Below are positions 1 to 8,685 of a DNA stretch of 64,000 nucleotides, one piece after another. The stretch is from an uncultured Acidobacteriia bacterium. Its GTDB lineage: Bacteria; Acidobacteriota; Terriglobia; Bryobacterales; Bryobacteraceae. A program made the translations under genes and the position numbers. The notes under the pieces are model-generated. The model worked only from the letters and a program-made list of their open reading frames with translations, did not search any database and was not told the origin of the DNA. Within the stretch, counting starts at the first letter, position 1; every line of letters starts with the position of its first letter. Location: positions 53,319 through 117,318 of the forward strand of contig CAINNJ010000032.1 in assembly GCA_903851195.1 (NCBI GenBank), written 5' to 3'.

Positions 1-1624
1 CCAGTTGCTCATGCAGTGTGAAGGTCAGGTCGTGTTCCACCAGAATCACGGGCACGCCGCCGGTGTGGCTCGCGTATTCCGCCATCTGCGTGTATTCGAG
101 TTGCACCGCATCCACCGTGCGGGAGAGACAGAGGTCCGACACCAGTTCGGCCATCGCGCTGTGCCGATACTCAGCGACCTGCCGCGGTACCGTCTCGTCG
201 GGGTTTTTCTGATCGATATCCACCACGCGGACGTCGCGAAAAACCTCGTGCAGTTCGTCATAGTGAACCTTATCACCGGCCTCGCGGAAACAGAGCAGGA
301 TGAAATCGATTCCCGACGCCATCGCGCGGCAAAGATTGTACATGCGGACCGCGCCGCCATGGGACAAAGGAAAGGGCAGATAGGGCGACACGACGACCAC
401 CCGGGGCAGCCCGCGAAACTCTTTCCTGTGCGCCGGCGAATGCGCGACATTGCCGCGTACGCGCCTCGGATGCGCGGCGGCGAGAGCCCGCAGCGACGGC
501 GTGAGGAACAGCCGCGCCACCAGTTCGGCGTCCTCCAGTTCCATGGCGGGTTCCTGCGTGAGCGTCCGGCCCTGCCCCGCCACCAGGCATTGCAGACCGC
601 TGGCCGCGGCTTTCCAGTACAAGGCCAGAAGAGCGCCGCCGAACGTCACGGAGGCGGCCACGCCCAACTGCTGCAGCAGATCGCGGCGCATCACCAGCAG
701 CGTGGACCACGGAGCCATCACTTGCGCGACTTCCCCCTGCTGCAGTTGCCGGAACGGGTGCTTCGGAACCACCGTCCTGCGCCAGCCCGACCAGGCAATC
801 TGCGGAGCCGTTACGAAAGCGCCGGTTTCGCGCGCCAGTTCGATCAGAGACGATGGGTCCGCTTTTTCGCCCAATCGCCGGAAGACGACAAAATCAGTTT
901 CGGAATCGAGGGCCGCCGTGGCGACTTCGGAGCGCATCCAGGTGCGGCCGGAAACCAGAATCTCCCGGTACCTGACGCCACAGGGTTCCACCGTAAGCGC
1001 GGGAGCCGGATTTCCGGCTGGTAACCGCCGAAGAGCGCGGTGAACAAGCCCTGGAGTGGCGCGGGCGACCAGAGCCAGTACCGCCAGGCAGAGGCTGAGG
1101 AGTCTGTCGGCCGCATTCCGGACCCCTTTTGCCGAATTGACCAGCAAGGCCCAAAGGAGTCCGCGCGCGCCCCCCGCCCAATCCGCCAGTCTGCGCGCGC
1201 CGGACACAAACGAATCCCGCAACCGCCGGCCCGCATGTTCCGCCAGCGCGCGTGGCCGCGCGGCGAAAAAGCCCCCTGCCTCGTTCGCCACCACAAACCG
1301 GAAAGGCGGAACCAGAAACGGAATCAGCTTCGTCGCCAGCGCCCGGCGATCTCCCCGCCAGGAAACAATGATCAGGGCCGGCCAGAAGTGGCCCAGGTCC
1401 CGGCGGATCCTCCGTGCCCCGGCGCCGGAAACACACACGTCGCATCCGGGGACGCTGGCTGGCAGCGGATCCACGCTCCACGCGTGAACCGGCAAACTGG
1501 TCTGGCTGGTGAGAGCGTGCGCGACGCTGGCCTCGACATCTTCGCGCGTGATCCCGATGACGGCAATAATCGGAGGCCGGTCCGCGCCGGTAATCCGCTT
1601 CAGCAGTCGCTTCAGACCTGCCAT
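1..1624 (-). CDS. Two-domain glycosyltransferase, 3' end cut by the window edge
   Basis: The frame is open from an ATG at 1624 to the window edge (541 residues, no stop reached). Around residues 303-320 the segment APWSTLLVMRRDLLQQLG resembles the acceptor part of GT2-type glycosyltransferases. Around residues 408-430 the segment SPYLPFPLSHGGAVRMYNL is the classic N-terminal donor-loop start of GT-B (GT4-type) glycosyltransferases. I infer a GT2-like domain fused to a GT4 domain, probably acting in polysaccharide or surface-glycan synthesis in the cytoplasm. The ATG directly abuts the stop codon of the upstream TPR gene (no spacer), so the two are almost certainly translated from one transcript. 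The rest of the GT4 domain lies outside the window. Confidence 0.8.
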   Translation of the reverse strand, partial: MAGLKRLLKRITGADRPPIIAVIGITREDVEASVAHALTSQTSLPVHAWSVDPLPASVPGCDVCVSGAGARRIRRDLGHFWPALIIVSWRGDRRALATKLIPFLVPPFRFVVANEAGGFFAARPRALAEHAGRRLRDSFVSGARRLADWAGGARGLLWALLVNSAKGVRNAADRLLSLCLAVLALVARATPGLVHRALRRLPAGNPAPALTVEPCGVRYREILVSGRTWMRSEVATAALDSETDFVVFRRLGEKADPSSLIELARETGAFVTAPQIAWSGWRRTVVPKHPFRQLQQGEVAQVMAPWSTLLVMRRDLLQQLGVAASVTFGGALLALYWKAAASGLQCLVAGQGRTLTQEPAMELEDAELVARLFLTPSLRALAAAHPRRVRGNVAHSPAHRKEFRGLPRVVVVSPYLPFPLSHGGAVRMYNLCRAMASGIDFILLCFREAGDKVHYDELHEVFRDVRVVDIDQKNPDETVPRQVAEYRHSAMAELVSDLCLSRTVDAVQLEYTQMAEYASHTGGVPVILVEHDLTFTLHEQL

Positions 1625-3313
1625 TTAACGGAGCTCGATCCCGGTCACTTCACCCGCAAAGCCTTTAGCCTTATCCGTCGCCGCAACATACCGGATCCGC
1701 ACAGGGCGCGCCTTCTGCGCGCCGCACGTAAGCGTCCCGTCGCCGCCCGTGATTTCGATCTGAGAAATATCGCTCACCTGCATCCGCTGCACCTTCCCGT
1801 TTGGTTCCCGCACGCTCAGCGCGAGTTGTTTGCCCGAGCATTCCACCCGCGTCAGAACGCCGGACAGGGTGACGCCGGGCTGATTGGCCTCATCCCAGTC
1901 CACGATTTTGGCGTCTTTCGCCAGAGGCTTTGTATTGGCCCGCGCTTCGAGATCGGCGATCTCTTTCCGCGCCTGCGCTTTCAGACGGTCGATCGCCGCC
2001 GCTTTCGCGGCCGCCTCCCGCCGCCTGGTCTCATACTCGTCATCGAGCCGCAGCTGCTCGATCTGGCTCCGCGCGGTCAGCGCCGATTCCCGGCCCGCCG
2101 CGTCCGGGGCGGCCTGCGCGGCGGCGAGCCACGCCCGACCCGCCTCCGCGTACTGCTTCTGGCTCTCGCAAAGCTTCGCGTACTGCGTCCACCACGGATA
2201 ATTGCGGGGAGCCAGCGCGACAGCCTGCTTCCACTCCATCATGCGGCGCGGCAGTTCGTCGATTTTTTCGCCCAAAGCCCAGTGGGCCGGGCCGTAATTC
2301 GGATCGAGCGTGAGCGCCTCTTTGAGAACCGTAATCGCCTGTTCGGGATCCGTTTCGAGGCTGCCGAACGCGGTCAGTGCGACCACGTTATGGGTTCCTC
2401 CCTGGCGGGCCGCTTCCATATGCGTGCGCGCCGACTGCAATTTGCCCTCCCGAATCGCCAGAACGGCCAGTCCCTCATGGGCTTCCGCGACGTGCTTGCC
2501 GGCTTTCAGCAGCGACTGGAAAATTTCCGCCGAGCCGGCATTCAGCATGTCGGCCCGCATGAGTTGGCCTTCGTCGGACGTCAGAATCGTCGTATGGAAG
2601 TCGCGGTCGGGATTCAGCAGACGGTTGGGCGCCTGCGTCGGGGTAAAAACGCCTGCCGCGAAATAACGGTCCACTTCCGCGTTCATCTTCGCGGGATCTT
2701 CGCTCAGACTGCGGAAAGCCCCGTTCGAGTCCATACCCGACGCCAGATTGTGCAGGTAGATGTGAGCGCGCCCGGCGAAATCCGGTTGGGTGATCAGACG
2801 GTGCAACAGAGCCCATTCGCGGGTCCTTTCCGCGGCGGGTGGCGGGGCGCCCCAGGTCACATGGACCGCATTCGACTGCACGGTGCTGAAAAACGTTTCG
2901 ATCGCTTTCTCCGTGGCCTCCGGCATATTCGAAAAATTCGCTTCCAGCAGTTTTCTGGTCAGGGCGCGAATCAGTTCCGGAGGTAGCTGCCCCTCCGCCG
3001 TCGTGCACGTCATCTCACGGTCCCGTCCGGTGCGAAAGCCGCCACACCCGTTCGACGCCATCTCGCGGGCATCGCGGAACACAAGAATCCGCAAGGGCGG
3101 ATCCAGGCGCAGGTCGGCCTTGCCCATCACTGTGCCCAGAGCAAACCGAAATTGTTCGAACTGGCTGAGCCCCTGAATCGCCGACCGCCGGCCATTGTCA
3201 CTGATCGTTTCGAAAGAACCCAGACGCGCGCTCACCCACTGCGTTTCCGCGCGCAGGGGAAACAGCGGCAAAGAGGCCAGAGCACACGTGCCAAGGATTC
3301 GGGGAAACAGCAT
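1625..3313 (-). CDS. Exported TPR-repeat protein
   Basis: 562 residues. The start at 3313 is chosen because GGGGAGG lies 7 bases upstream and the protein then begins with a signal peptide (MLFPRILGTCALASLPLF, cleavage near RA-ET); an open frame reaches further upstream but lacks both. The N-terminal half is a conserved region without recognised catalytic residues. Residues about 250-420 hold TPR-like helical repeats (for example DPNYGPAHWALGEKI). An Ala/Arg/Lys-rich coiled coil and a C-terminal beta-rich domain follow. It probably acts as a periplasmic or exported scaffold; no enzymatic function is assigned. It lies directly upstream of the glycosyltransferase gene and divergent from the membrane-protein gene at 3419. 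Confidence 0.8.
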   Translation of the reverse strand: MLFPRILGTCALASLPLFPLRAETQWVSARLGSFETISDNGRRSAIQGLSQFEQFRFALGTVMGKADLRLDPPLRILVFRDAREMASNGCGGFRTGRDREMTCTTAEGQLPPELIRALTRKLLEANFSNMPEATEKAIETFFSTVQSNAVHVTWGAPPPAAERTREWALLHRLITQPDFAGRAHIYLHNLASGMDSNGAFRSLSEDPAKMNAEVDRYFAAGVFTPTQAPNRLLNPDRDFHTTILTSDEGQLMRADMLNAGSAEIFQSLLKAGKHVAEAHEGLAVLAIREGKLQSARTHMEAARQGGTHNVVALTAFGSLETDPEQAITVLKEALTLDPNYGPAHWALGEKIDELPRRMMEWKQAVALAPRNYPWWTQYAKLCESQKQYAEAGRAWLAAAQAAPDAAGRESALTARSQIEQLRLDDEYETRRREAAAKAAAIDRLKAQARKEIADLEARANTKPLAKDAKIVDWDEANQPGVTLSGVLTRVECSGKQLALSVREPNGKVQRMQVSDISQIEITGGDGTLTCGAQKARPVRIRYVAATDKAKGFAGEVTGIELR

Positions 3314-3418
3314 GGATAAACCTCCCCGTCGCGTCATTCCAGTTGAGTATAGTATGCGAAAACACAGCGGAAGGTCTGCTCTGATACATAATGGGACTGG
3401 TACTCGCTCTGCATCCAA

Positions 3419-4918
3419 ATGGTTGAAGATCTGATACACCGGGCTCGACGGCGTTTCGTACTGAACGAGGCGCTCGGACAGGTTGCGTTTGCCGCGGCAG
3501 TTGCCATAGCGGGACTCGCGTTGATTCTCCTTCTCGGAACTCGCTGGCTGGAATGGTGGACTCTCACCTTGTTCGCCGTCGCCGGTGTGGCAGCCGGAGC
3601 TTACCGCGTCTGGCGCGCCGTGCCCGACCAATATGTTACCGCTGTTCGGCTGGATGCCAATGCCGGGCTCTGCGATGCACTTTCCACCGCGTTGCACTAC
3701 GGCCTGCATCCTTCCTCGCCCGAACACGCCGGTTTCGAGCGTTCCCAGCGGCAGCAGGCGGAACTTGCGGCGGCTTCGGTGGATCTGGAAACCGCGGTGC
3801 CATTCACAATCCCCCGGACCCTGTATCTGATGGCGGGTTCTGCGGTGCTCGCCTCGGCACTGTTCCTCATACGCTTCACCTCCGGGCATGGGCTGGATCT
3901 GCGCGCGCCCATCACCGAAGTGCTCTTCGAGGATCAGGCGGCGCGGCAACTCGCGAAACAGAAGCCTTCTTATAAAGAAGCTTCCCGGCAAAAGGGTCTG
4001 GAAGCCGCGGAATCCTTACTGGCTAAACTGGGTGTGCCGCTGAAGCCGGAAGATAAGCAATCCGAAGCCGCACTGGCCAAGGCAATCGACGAAGCTCTGG
4101 ACGGGGCGGGCGCGGCCGCCGACAAGGGAGCGAAAGGCCCGAATTCCGGAAAATCCGACGACGGTAAGGCCGGGAACGGCCTGGAACAGCATCCCGATGG
4201 CGATTCCATGGACGGCAAAGCTTCCGATGCAGGCGAGCAGAATGCCGAGTCGAAGACGCCGGGCGGACAGCAAGGGCAACCGGGCGATAAAGGCGCGCCG
4301 AAAAGTGGGCAAAGCGCCGACAACTCCAGCCTGCTTTCGAAGCTGAAGGACGCCGTTTCGAACATGCTCTCGAAGTCCGGTCAGGACAAGAGCAGCGCCG
4401 GCCAGAAAGGACAGCAGCAGCAACAGCAGGCCAAGTCCGAGAAGGCGGCGGGTGAGAAGGGCAGTAACGGTAAGGGTCAGGAACAGCAGGGCCAGCAGCA
4501 AGGCGAGGCACAGGCCGGCGATCCCAACGGGGATCCGCAGGAAGGCCAGCAGGCCGAGGGTAAGGCGGGCTCCAAGAGCGCGCAGAATTCCTCGCAGGCC
4601 GGCAGTGGCGTGGGCAGCCAGGATGGCTCCAAGGATCTGAAGGCCGCCGAGCAGATCAAAGCCATGGGCAAGATCAGCGAAATTATCGGCAAACGCGCCG
4701 CCACGGTGACCGGCGAAACAACTATCGAAGTGCAATCCGGCAATCAGCAGTTGCGCACCGCCTATTCGTCGAAAACCGCGGCGCATGCCGAGGCCGACAG
4801 CGATGTCAGCCGCGACGAGATTCCGGTGGCGCTGCAATCGTACGTGCAGCAGTATTTCGAGCAGGTCCGGAAATCGTCGGCACCCGCCAAAGCCAAAACC
4901 GCGGATCCTGGTAAATAG
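3419..4918 (+). CDS. Membrane protein with long Gly/Gln/Lys-rich low-complexity tail
   Basis: 499 residues. Two membrane segments (about residues 20-42 and 45-62) and a third (about 138-157) form an N-terminal membrane module with the conserved-looking stretch LDANAGLCDALSTALHY. Residues 180-400 are a disordered, charged and Gln/Gly-rich region (repeats such as GQEQQGQQQGEAQAG). A more ordered C-terminal segment ends in VPVALQSYVQQYFEQVRKS. The layout resembles DUF4175-like large membrane proteins of acidobacteria, but I cannot assign a family firmly. The upstream gene is divergent, with about 105 bases between them holding the control region. Confidence 0.75.
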   Translation: MVEDLIHRARRRFVLNEALGQVAFAAAVAIAGLALILLLGTRWLEWWTLTLFAVAGVAAGAYRVWRAVPDQYVTAVRLDANAGLCDALSTALHYGLHPSSPEHAGFERSQRQQAELAAASVDLETAVPFTIPRTLYLMAGSAVLASALFLIRFTSGHGLDLRAPITEVLFEDQAARQLAKQKPSYKEASRQKGLEAAESLLAKLGVPLKPEDKQSEAALAKAIDEALDGAGAAADKGAKGPNSGKSDDGKAGNGLEQHPDGDSMDGKASDAGEQNAESKTPGGQQGQPGDKGAPKSGQSADNSSLLSKLKDAVSNMLSKSGQDKSSAGQKGQQQQQQAKSEKAAGEKGSNGKGQEQQGQQQGEAQAGDPNGDPQEGQQAEGKAGSKSAQNSSQAGSGVGSQDGSKDLKAAEQIKAMGKISEIIGKRAATVTGETTIEVQSGNQQLRTAYSSKTAAHAEADSDVSRDEIPVALQSYVQQYFEQVRKSSAPAKAKTADPGK

Positions 4919-4920
4919 CT

Positions 4921-5658
4921 TTATCGGAATTCGGGCGCCGGGAAGCAGTCGGTGAGACGCACGCTTCCCAGCCAGGCGGAAATCGCAATCAGAACAGGTT
5001 GGCGGAGGTGTGTCACCGGCGTCATTTCGTCCGGATTGAGCAGTTCCAGAGATTCCAGCCGGATGCGCGGTTCGGCGGCCAGAAATTCGCGCGCTTTTGC
5101 GCAGGCGGCCTCCGGAGACGGCGCGCCGCGGAAGATCTCCGCCGCTACTAACCGCAGCGCGCGGTATAACATCGGCGCGACCAGCCGTTCTTCCGGCCGC
5201 AAACGCCAGTTGCCTGAGCTCACTGCCAGTCCATCGGCCTCCCGCAGCGTGGGCACTGCAACGATCGTCACCGGGATATCCAAATAACGGACTCCGCGCC
5301 GGATGTCGGCCAGCAATCCGGCGTCGCTTTCGCTCAGGCAGACCAGATCCGGCCGGAGAATCTGAACCAATTCGATCAGCAAGGCACCGCTTTGCGAGTC
5401 CCGGATCGACGGCGAAAAAGCGAAGCCGGCGCCCGCTTCCCGGCAGAGCCGCAGATCGTTCTCCGGGTTACCGCGGGGCGGCTCCAGAAAGCCGACTGCC
5501 ACTGCCTCCGCCCGCGATCGGGCCTCTTCGATGATCCGCACGTGCCCGTCGTGCAACTCGCCCGCTACAGGAACGAGCGCGAGGGTTTGCCGCGGTAAGC
5601 GGGGCAAGGCAAATCGCTGCCGGAGAGCGCCGATCGTCGTGATTACTTCCGTCGTCAT
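4921..5658 (-). CDS. PanC-like nucleotidyltransferase, key motifs altered
   Basis: 245 residues. Fold and order of motifs match pantoate-beta-alanine ligase: VPVAGELHDGHVRIIEEAR carries the HxGH nucleotide-binding motif (canonical VPTMGALHEGH), and TLREADGLAVSSGNWRL matches the late motif. However, the GEKDYQQ motif with its catalytic Lys reads LSESDAGLL, SSRN reads SSGN, and the central RPGHFRGVATVV segment that binds substrate is missing, which shortens the protein (PanC is usually about 280 residues). It is probably not a working pantothenate synthetase; another adenylyl-transfer role or a decayed paralogue is possible. It follows the VWFA gene by 6 bases, so both are likely one operon. 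Confidence 0.75.
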   Translation of the reverse strand: MTTEVITTIGALRQRFALPRLPRQTLALVPVAGELHDGHVRIIEEARSRAEAVAVGFLEPPRGNPENDLRLCREAGAGFAFSPSIRDSQSGALLIELVQILRPDLVCLSESDAGLLADIRRGVRYLDIPVTIVAVPTLREADGLAVSSGNWRLRPEERLVAPMLYRALRLVAAEIFRGAPSPEAACAKAREFLAAEPRIRLESLELLNPDEMTPVTHLRQPVLIAISAWLGSVRLTDCFPAPEFR

Positions 5659-5664
5659 CGTCGG

Positions 5665-6639
5665 TTATTGAGTCGGCGCGTAGTATCCGGTTCGCCAGTG
5701 CGCCCGGATTTTCGGAAGTCCACGCGGCTGGATGACACGAAGGGTAATCCTGCGGTACTTGCCGTCGCGCTCTGTGTTGGATGGAGTATAGCCGATGAGG
5801 TACTGGTTCCTCAGTTCGACTCCGATCTTCGACGCGATATCCGGCAAATCCCGCAGGCTTCCCACGAAATGATGCCCGCCGGTCGGCTCTGTCAATGCGC
5901 TCAACAAGCCGGGTCCGGCCATCTCCTCCGGCGAGCCCATGCCGCCAAAGATGCCGATCGCGTAAATCTGCACATCGGCCTCCCGCACCCGGTTACGGAC
6001 TTCGCTGAAGGTGTAGCGGCTGTGATTGTCGCCGCCATCGGTAATAACGATCAGTGCCCTGCGGGGATTCGAGGCCTTTTTCATCGTCTGCATGGCGAGC
6101 GTGACACCGTCGAGCAGCGCGGTGGAACCGCGGGGCCGTGTGGACAGCAGCCGGTGCTGGATTTCACTCAGATCGTGCGTGAACGGAACCGCCAGTTCGG
6201 GACGGTTGGCGAATTCCACCAGAAATGCCTCGTCTTCCGGATTCGCGGTTTTGAAAAACTCGGCGACGGACAGGCGGGACTGCGACAGGTTGCCGCCCAT
6301 GCTTCCGCTGGTATCGAAGACGATGCCGACCGAAAGAGCGGCGTCTTCATTTCCGAACGAAACAATTTTCTGCTCCACACTCTCTTCGAAGATGCGGAAG
6401 TCACCCTGTTCCAGACCGGTTACGAAACGATTCAGCGGATCCGTTACGTTGACCGGAACAAGCACGACGTTCGTGTCGACGCGAATGTTGGCCCTGGGTG
6501 CCGCAACGGGCGCACGTTCTCCTGGCTTCGGGCGCGGAATGGTGATCGCGCCGGAATCCTGTGCCCGGACGGCGGAGGCTGTCTCGCCGACCAGAGCCGC
6601 GAACAGAATCGTCCGGAACAGAAACAGCATGGCGCGCAT
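5665..6639 (-). CDS. VWFA-domain protein, acidobacterial type
   Basis: 324 residues. An N-terminal signal peptide (LFLFRTILFAALVGETASAVRA) is followed by a region typical of the acidobacterial VWFA-related family (VNVTDPLNRFVTGLEQGDFRIFE) and then a von Willebrand A domain. The MIDAS metal site is intact: IVFDTSGSMG (DxSxS), a later Thr in RGSTALLDG, and the downstream Asp in IVITDGGDNHS. Such proteins are exported metal-dependent adhesion or protein-binding modules; partners are unknown. It is the first gene of a two-gene unit with the PanC-like gene. Confidence 0.9.
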   Translation of the reverse strand: MRAMLFLFRTILFAALVGETASAVRAQDSGAITIPRPKPGERAPVAAPRANIRVDTNVVLVPVNVTDPLNRFVTGLEQGDFRIFEESVEQKIVSFGNEDAALSVGIVFDTSGSMGGNLSQSRLSVAEFFKTANPEDEAFLVEFANRPELAVPFTHDLSEIQHRLLSTRPRGSTALLDGVTLAMQTMKKASNPRRALIVITDGGDNHSRYTFSEVRNRVREADVQIYAIGIFGGMGSPEEMAGPGLLSALTEPTGGHHFVGSLRDLPDIASKIGVELRNQYLIGYTPSNTERDGKYRRITLRVIQPRGLPKIRAHWRTGYYAPTQ

Positions 6640-6859
6640 GATCCTGAACCGACTTTACACCCTGCGGCGACAGTCCACCCGAGCCTTCTCCGAATGGCCG
6701 CGGAACGGATTCCCCCGGAACCGGCCGGCTCAAAAAACCGGTGACAACGTTTTTCACTTTTTTCGATTCCGGATAACTGCTTGAGAAATCAGGCCAATAC
6801 TGTACGATTCGATTCTTTTCCGTAAGGATTGCTCACGTTTTTTTTCACGTTTGCACTCG

Positions 6860-6865
6860 TATAAT
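6860..6865 (+). promoter_or_regulatory. -10 box TATAAT for the AAA+/receiver gene
   Basis: A perfect TATAAT ends 10 bases before the ATG at 6876, and no Shine-Dalgarno sequence lies between them. A transcript started here would be leaderless or nearly so. No good -35 hexamer is seen at 17 bases; the region just upstream is T-rich. Confidence 0.5.
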
Positions 6866-6875
6866 CAGCACAGAT

Positions 6876-8321
6876 ATGACGGACCGACCCAAAATGAATT
6901 CCGGAGCGAAAGCTCGTGGCCGGCAGAATGCCGAACCGACCGATCTGACCTCAGTACTCTCGTCGAAGGTAGTTGGTCAGCCCAATGTAATCAGCGTCAT
7001 TGTGCCTTACATTGAGATGTTTCAGGCCGTCCTTGCGCCGGAGAACCGGCCCGTCGGCGTGTTTCTTCTTTTAGGTCCCACCGGAACGGGAAAGACCCGC
7101 ACCGTGGAGGCGCTCGCCGAAGTGCTCCACGGCAGCATCAAAAATTTGCTGAAAATCGATTGTGGCGAATTTCAGATGGAACATGAGGTTGCCAAGCTGA
7201 TTGGGGCGCCTCCCGGATATCTCGGCCATCGTGAGACGCAGCCCATGCTTTCGCAGCAGAAGCTGACCGCCGTCACGAGCGAGCGAAGCGGCCTTTCGCT
7301 GGTTCTTTTCGACGAGATCGAAAAGGCCGCGCCTTCCATGACACGCCTGCTGCTGGGCGTCCTCGACCGCGGGGTGCTGCGCCTCGGTGACAACTCGTCG
7401 GTGAACTTCGAGAAGAGCATCGTCTTCCTCACCAGCAATCTGGGAGCGAAGGAAATGATGCGGGAGATCAATCCGGATTTCGGCTTCCAGTCCGCCAGCG
7501 GAGGCATTCCCCGGGAAGAAGTTTCGCAGAAGCTGCAGAGCATCGCGCTCATGGCCGTTCGGAAGAAGTTCTCGCCGGAATTCGTCAACCGCATCGATCA
7601 TGTGATCACGTACCAGCCGCTCGATGCCGAGTCGTTCGCGGCCATCACCGACCACGAGATCGACAACCTGCAGAACCACGTCAACTCGCGACTGGGGACG
7701 CGTTGTTTCACGATTGAAGTTCCCTTCGAAACCCGGCAGTGGCTGATCCAGAAGGGGACCAGCCCGGAGTATGGAGCCCGCGAACTGAAGCGGACCATTC
7801 ACAAGAATCTGACGCAGCCGCTCGCGACCATGGTCGCGAAGAATCAGATCGAACCCACGGCGCGGGTCCGGGTAGACGTTGCCGAGGACAAGGAATCGCT
7901 GGTGATGCGCTCCACGGGGACCGGCGAGGCGCCGGCGCCGTCTCATCCCACCGTGTTGCTGGTCGACGACAACCGGGATCTGCTGCAGTTTCTGCAAAGG
8001 CTGATGGCGGAATCCGGCTGGGAACTGCTGGCCGCCGAAACCGCGGGAGACGCCCGGAAAATGGTCGCGTCGCACAAACCAAACGCGGCTTTGCTGGATT
8101 ACATGCTGCCGGACGGAAACGGCGTGGAGTTGGCGCAGCAACTGCGCGGTGTGATGCCGAACCTGCCGATCATCATGATGACCGGAACCGTGCTGGGACC
8201 GGAGGAGGAAGCCATTTGCGAGGAGTACGACTTCCCGGTACTTCGGAAGCCGTTTCTGGCGACGGATGTGATGAACCAGATCCGTGCGCGGCTCACCGGA
8301 AAGGCGCGAGGCGGGCGCTGA
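6876..8321 (+). CDS. ClpB-type AAA+ ATPase fused to a response-regulator receiver domain
   Basis: 481 residues. Residues about 25-340 form one AAA+ module of the ClpA/ClpB second-ring type: Walker A GPTGTGKT (67-74), Walker B LVLFDEIEKA (142-151), sensor 1 TSNLG (about 186), the FVNRIDHVI segment and sensor 2 GARELKR (about 300). The Clp N-domain, first AAA ring and middle coiled coil are absent. Residues about 357-478 are a CheY-like receiver: acidic pair in VLLVDDN, phospho-acceptor Asp in LLDYMLPDGNG (about 407), and the conserved Lys in RKPF (about 458). This suggests an ATPase whose remodelling activity is gated by phosphorylation; no partner kinase is in the window. It is transcribed alone from a TATAAT promoter. 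Confidence 0.9.
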   Translation: MTDRPKMNSGAKARGRQNAEPTDLTSVLSSKVVGQPNVISVIVPYIEMFQAVLAPENRPVGVFLLLGPTGTGKTRTVEALAEVLHGSIKNLLKIDCGEFQMEHEVAKLIGAPPGYLGHRETQPMLSQQKLTAVTSERSGLSLVLFDEIEKAAPSMTRLLLGVLDRGVLRLGDNSSVNFEKSIVFLTSNLGAKEMMREINPDFGFQSASGGIPREEVSQKLQSIALMAVRKKFSPEFVNRIDHVITYQPLDAESFAAITDHEIDNLQNHVNSRLGTRCFTIEVPFETRQWLIQKGTSPEYGARELKRTIHKNLTQPLATMVAKNQIEPTARVRVDVAEDKESLVMRSTGTGEAPAPSHPTVLLVDDNRDLLQFLQRLMAESGWELLAAETAGDARKMVASHKPNAALLDYMLPDGNGVELAQQLRGVMPNLPIIMMTGTVLGPEEEAICEEYDFPVLRKPFLATDVMNQIRARLTGKARGGR

Positions 8322-8431
8322 TCCGGAGAGGAAAACCGGGGCCGGAGGGTGTTGGACCCGGCCGGCTCCGGGCGCTCCCGGGAAAATAACAAAACAGTTT
8401 CATTTTGTTGGGAGAAAGAGGCCCGTAAAGT

Positions 8432-8460
8432 TTGACGATCAGGCTACACCACGCTAATAT
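8432..8460 (+). promoter_or_regulatory. Sigma-70 promoter of tRNA-Met
   Basis: TTGACG at 8432-8437 and TAATAT at 8455-8460 with a 17-base spacer. The mature tRNA starts 6 bases after the -10 box, so transcription begins at or within a base or two of the mature 5' end. Confidence 0.8.
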
Positions 8461-8465
8461 GGTTC

Positions 8466-8542
<77 letters not shown>

Positions 8543-8638
8543 ATTCCATCAAACCTCCCTCATCTCCTACAGCAAACAGCAGTATTTTTGCCGGTTTCGC
8601 TGGCATTCAGGATCCAACTTAATCTACCTGTTGTGAGC

Positions 8639-8672
8639 GGCGGCTCGCCCGGATTGTCCGGTACGAGCCGCC
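8639..8672 (-). terminator. Hairpin downstream of the first TonB receptor gene
   Basis: GGCGGCTCG (8639-8647) pairs perfectly with CGAGCCGCC (8664-8672), and the loop holds a second inner pairing CCGGA/TCCGG. It begins 14 bases after the receptor gene's stop codon. No T tract follows on the minus strand, so it may need Rho or act mainly as a 3'-end stabiliser. Confidence 0.5.
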
Positions 8673-8685
8673 GTGCCACGTGCAT

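Noticed and set aside
1040..2986. Long plus-strand open frame over the glycosyltransferase and TPR genes
   Set aside because: The minus strand has a ribosome site, signal peptide and family motifs; the plus frame has none and is a GC-rich shadow.
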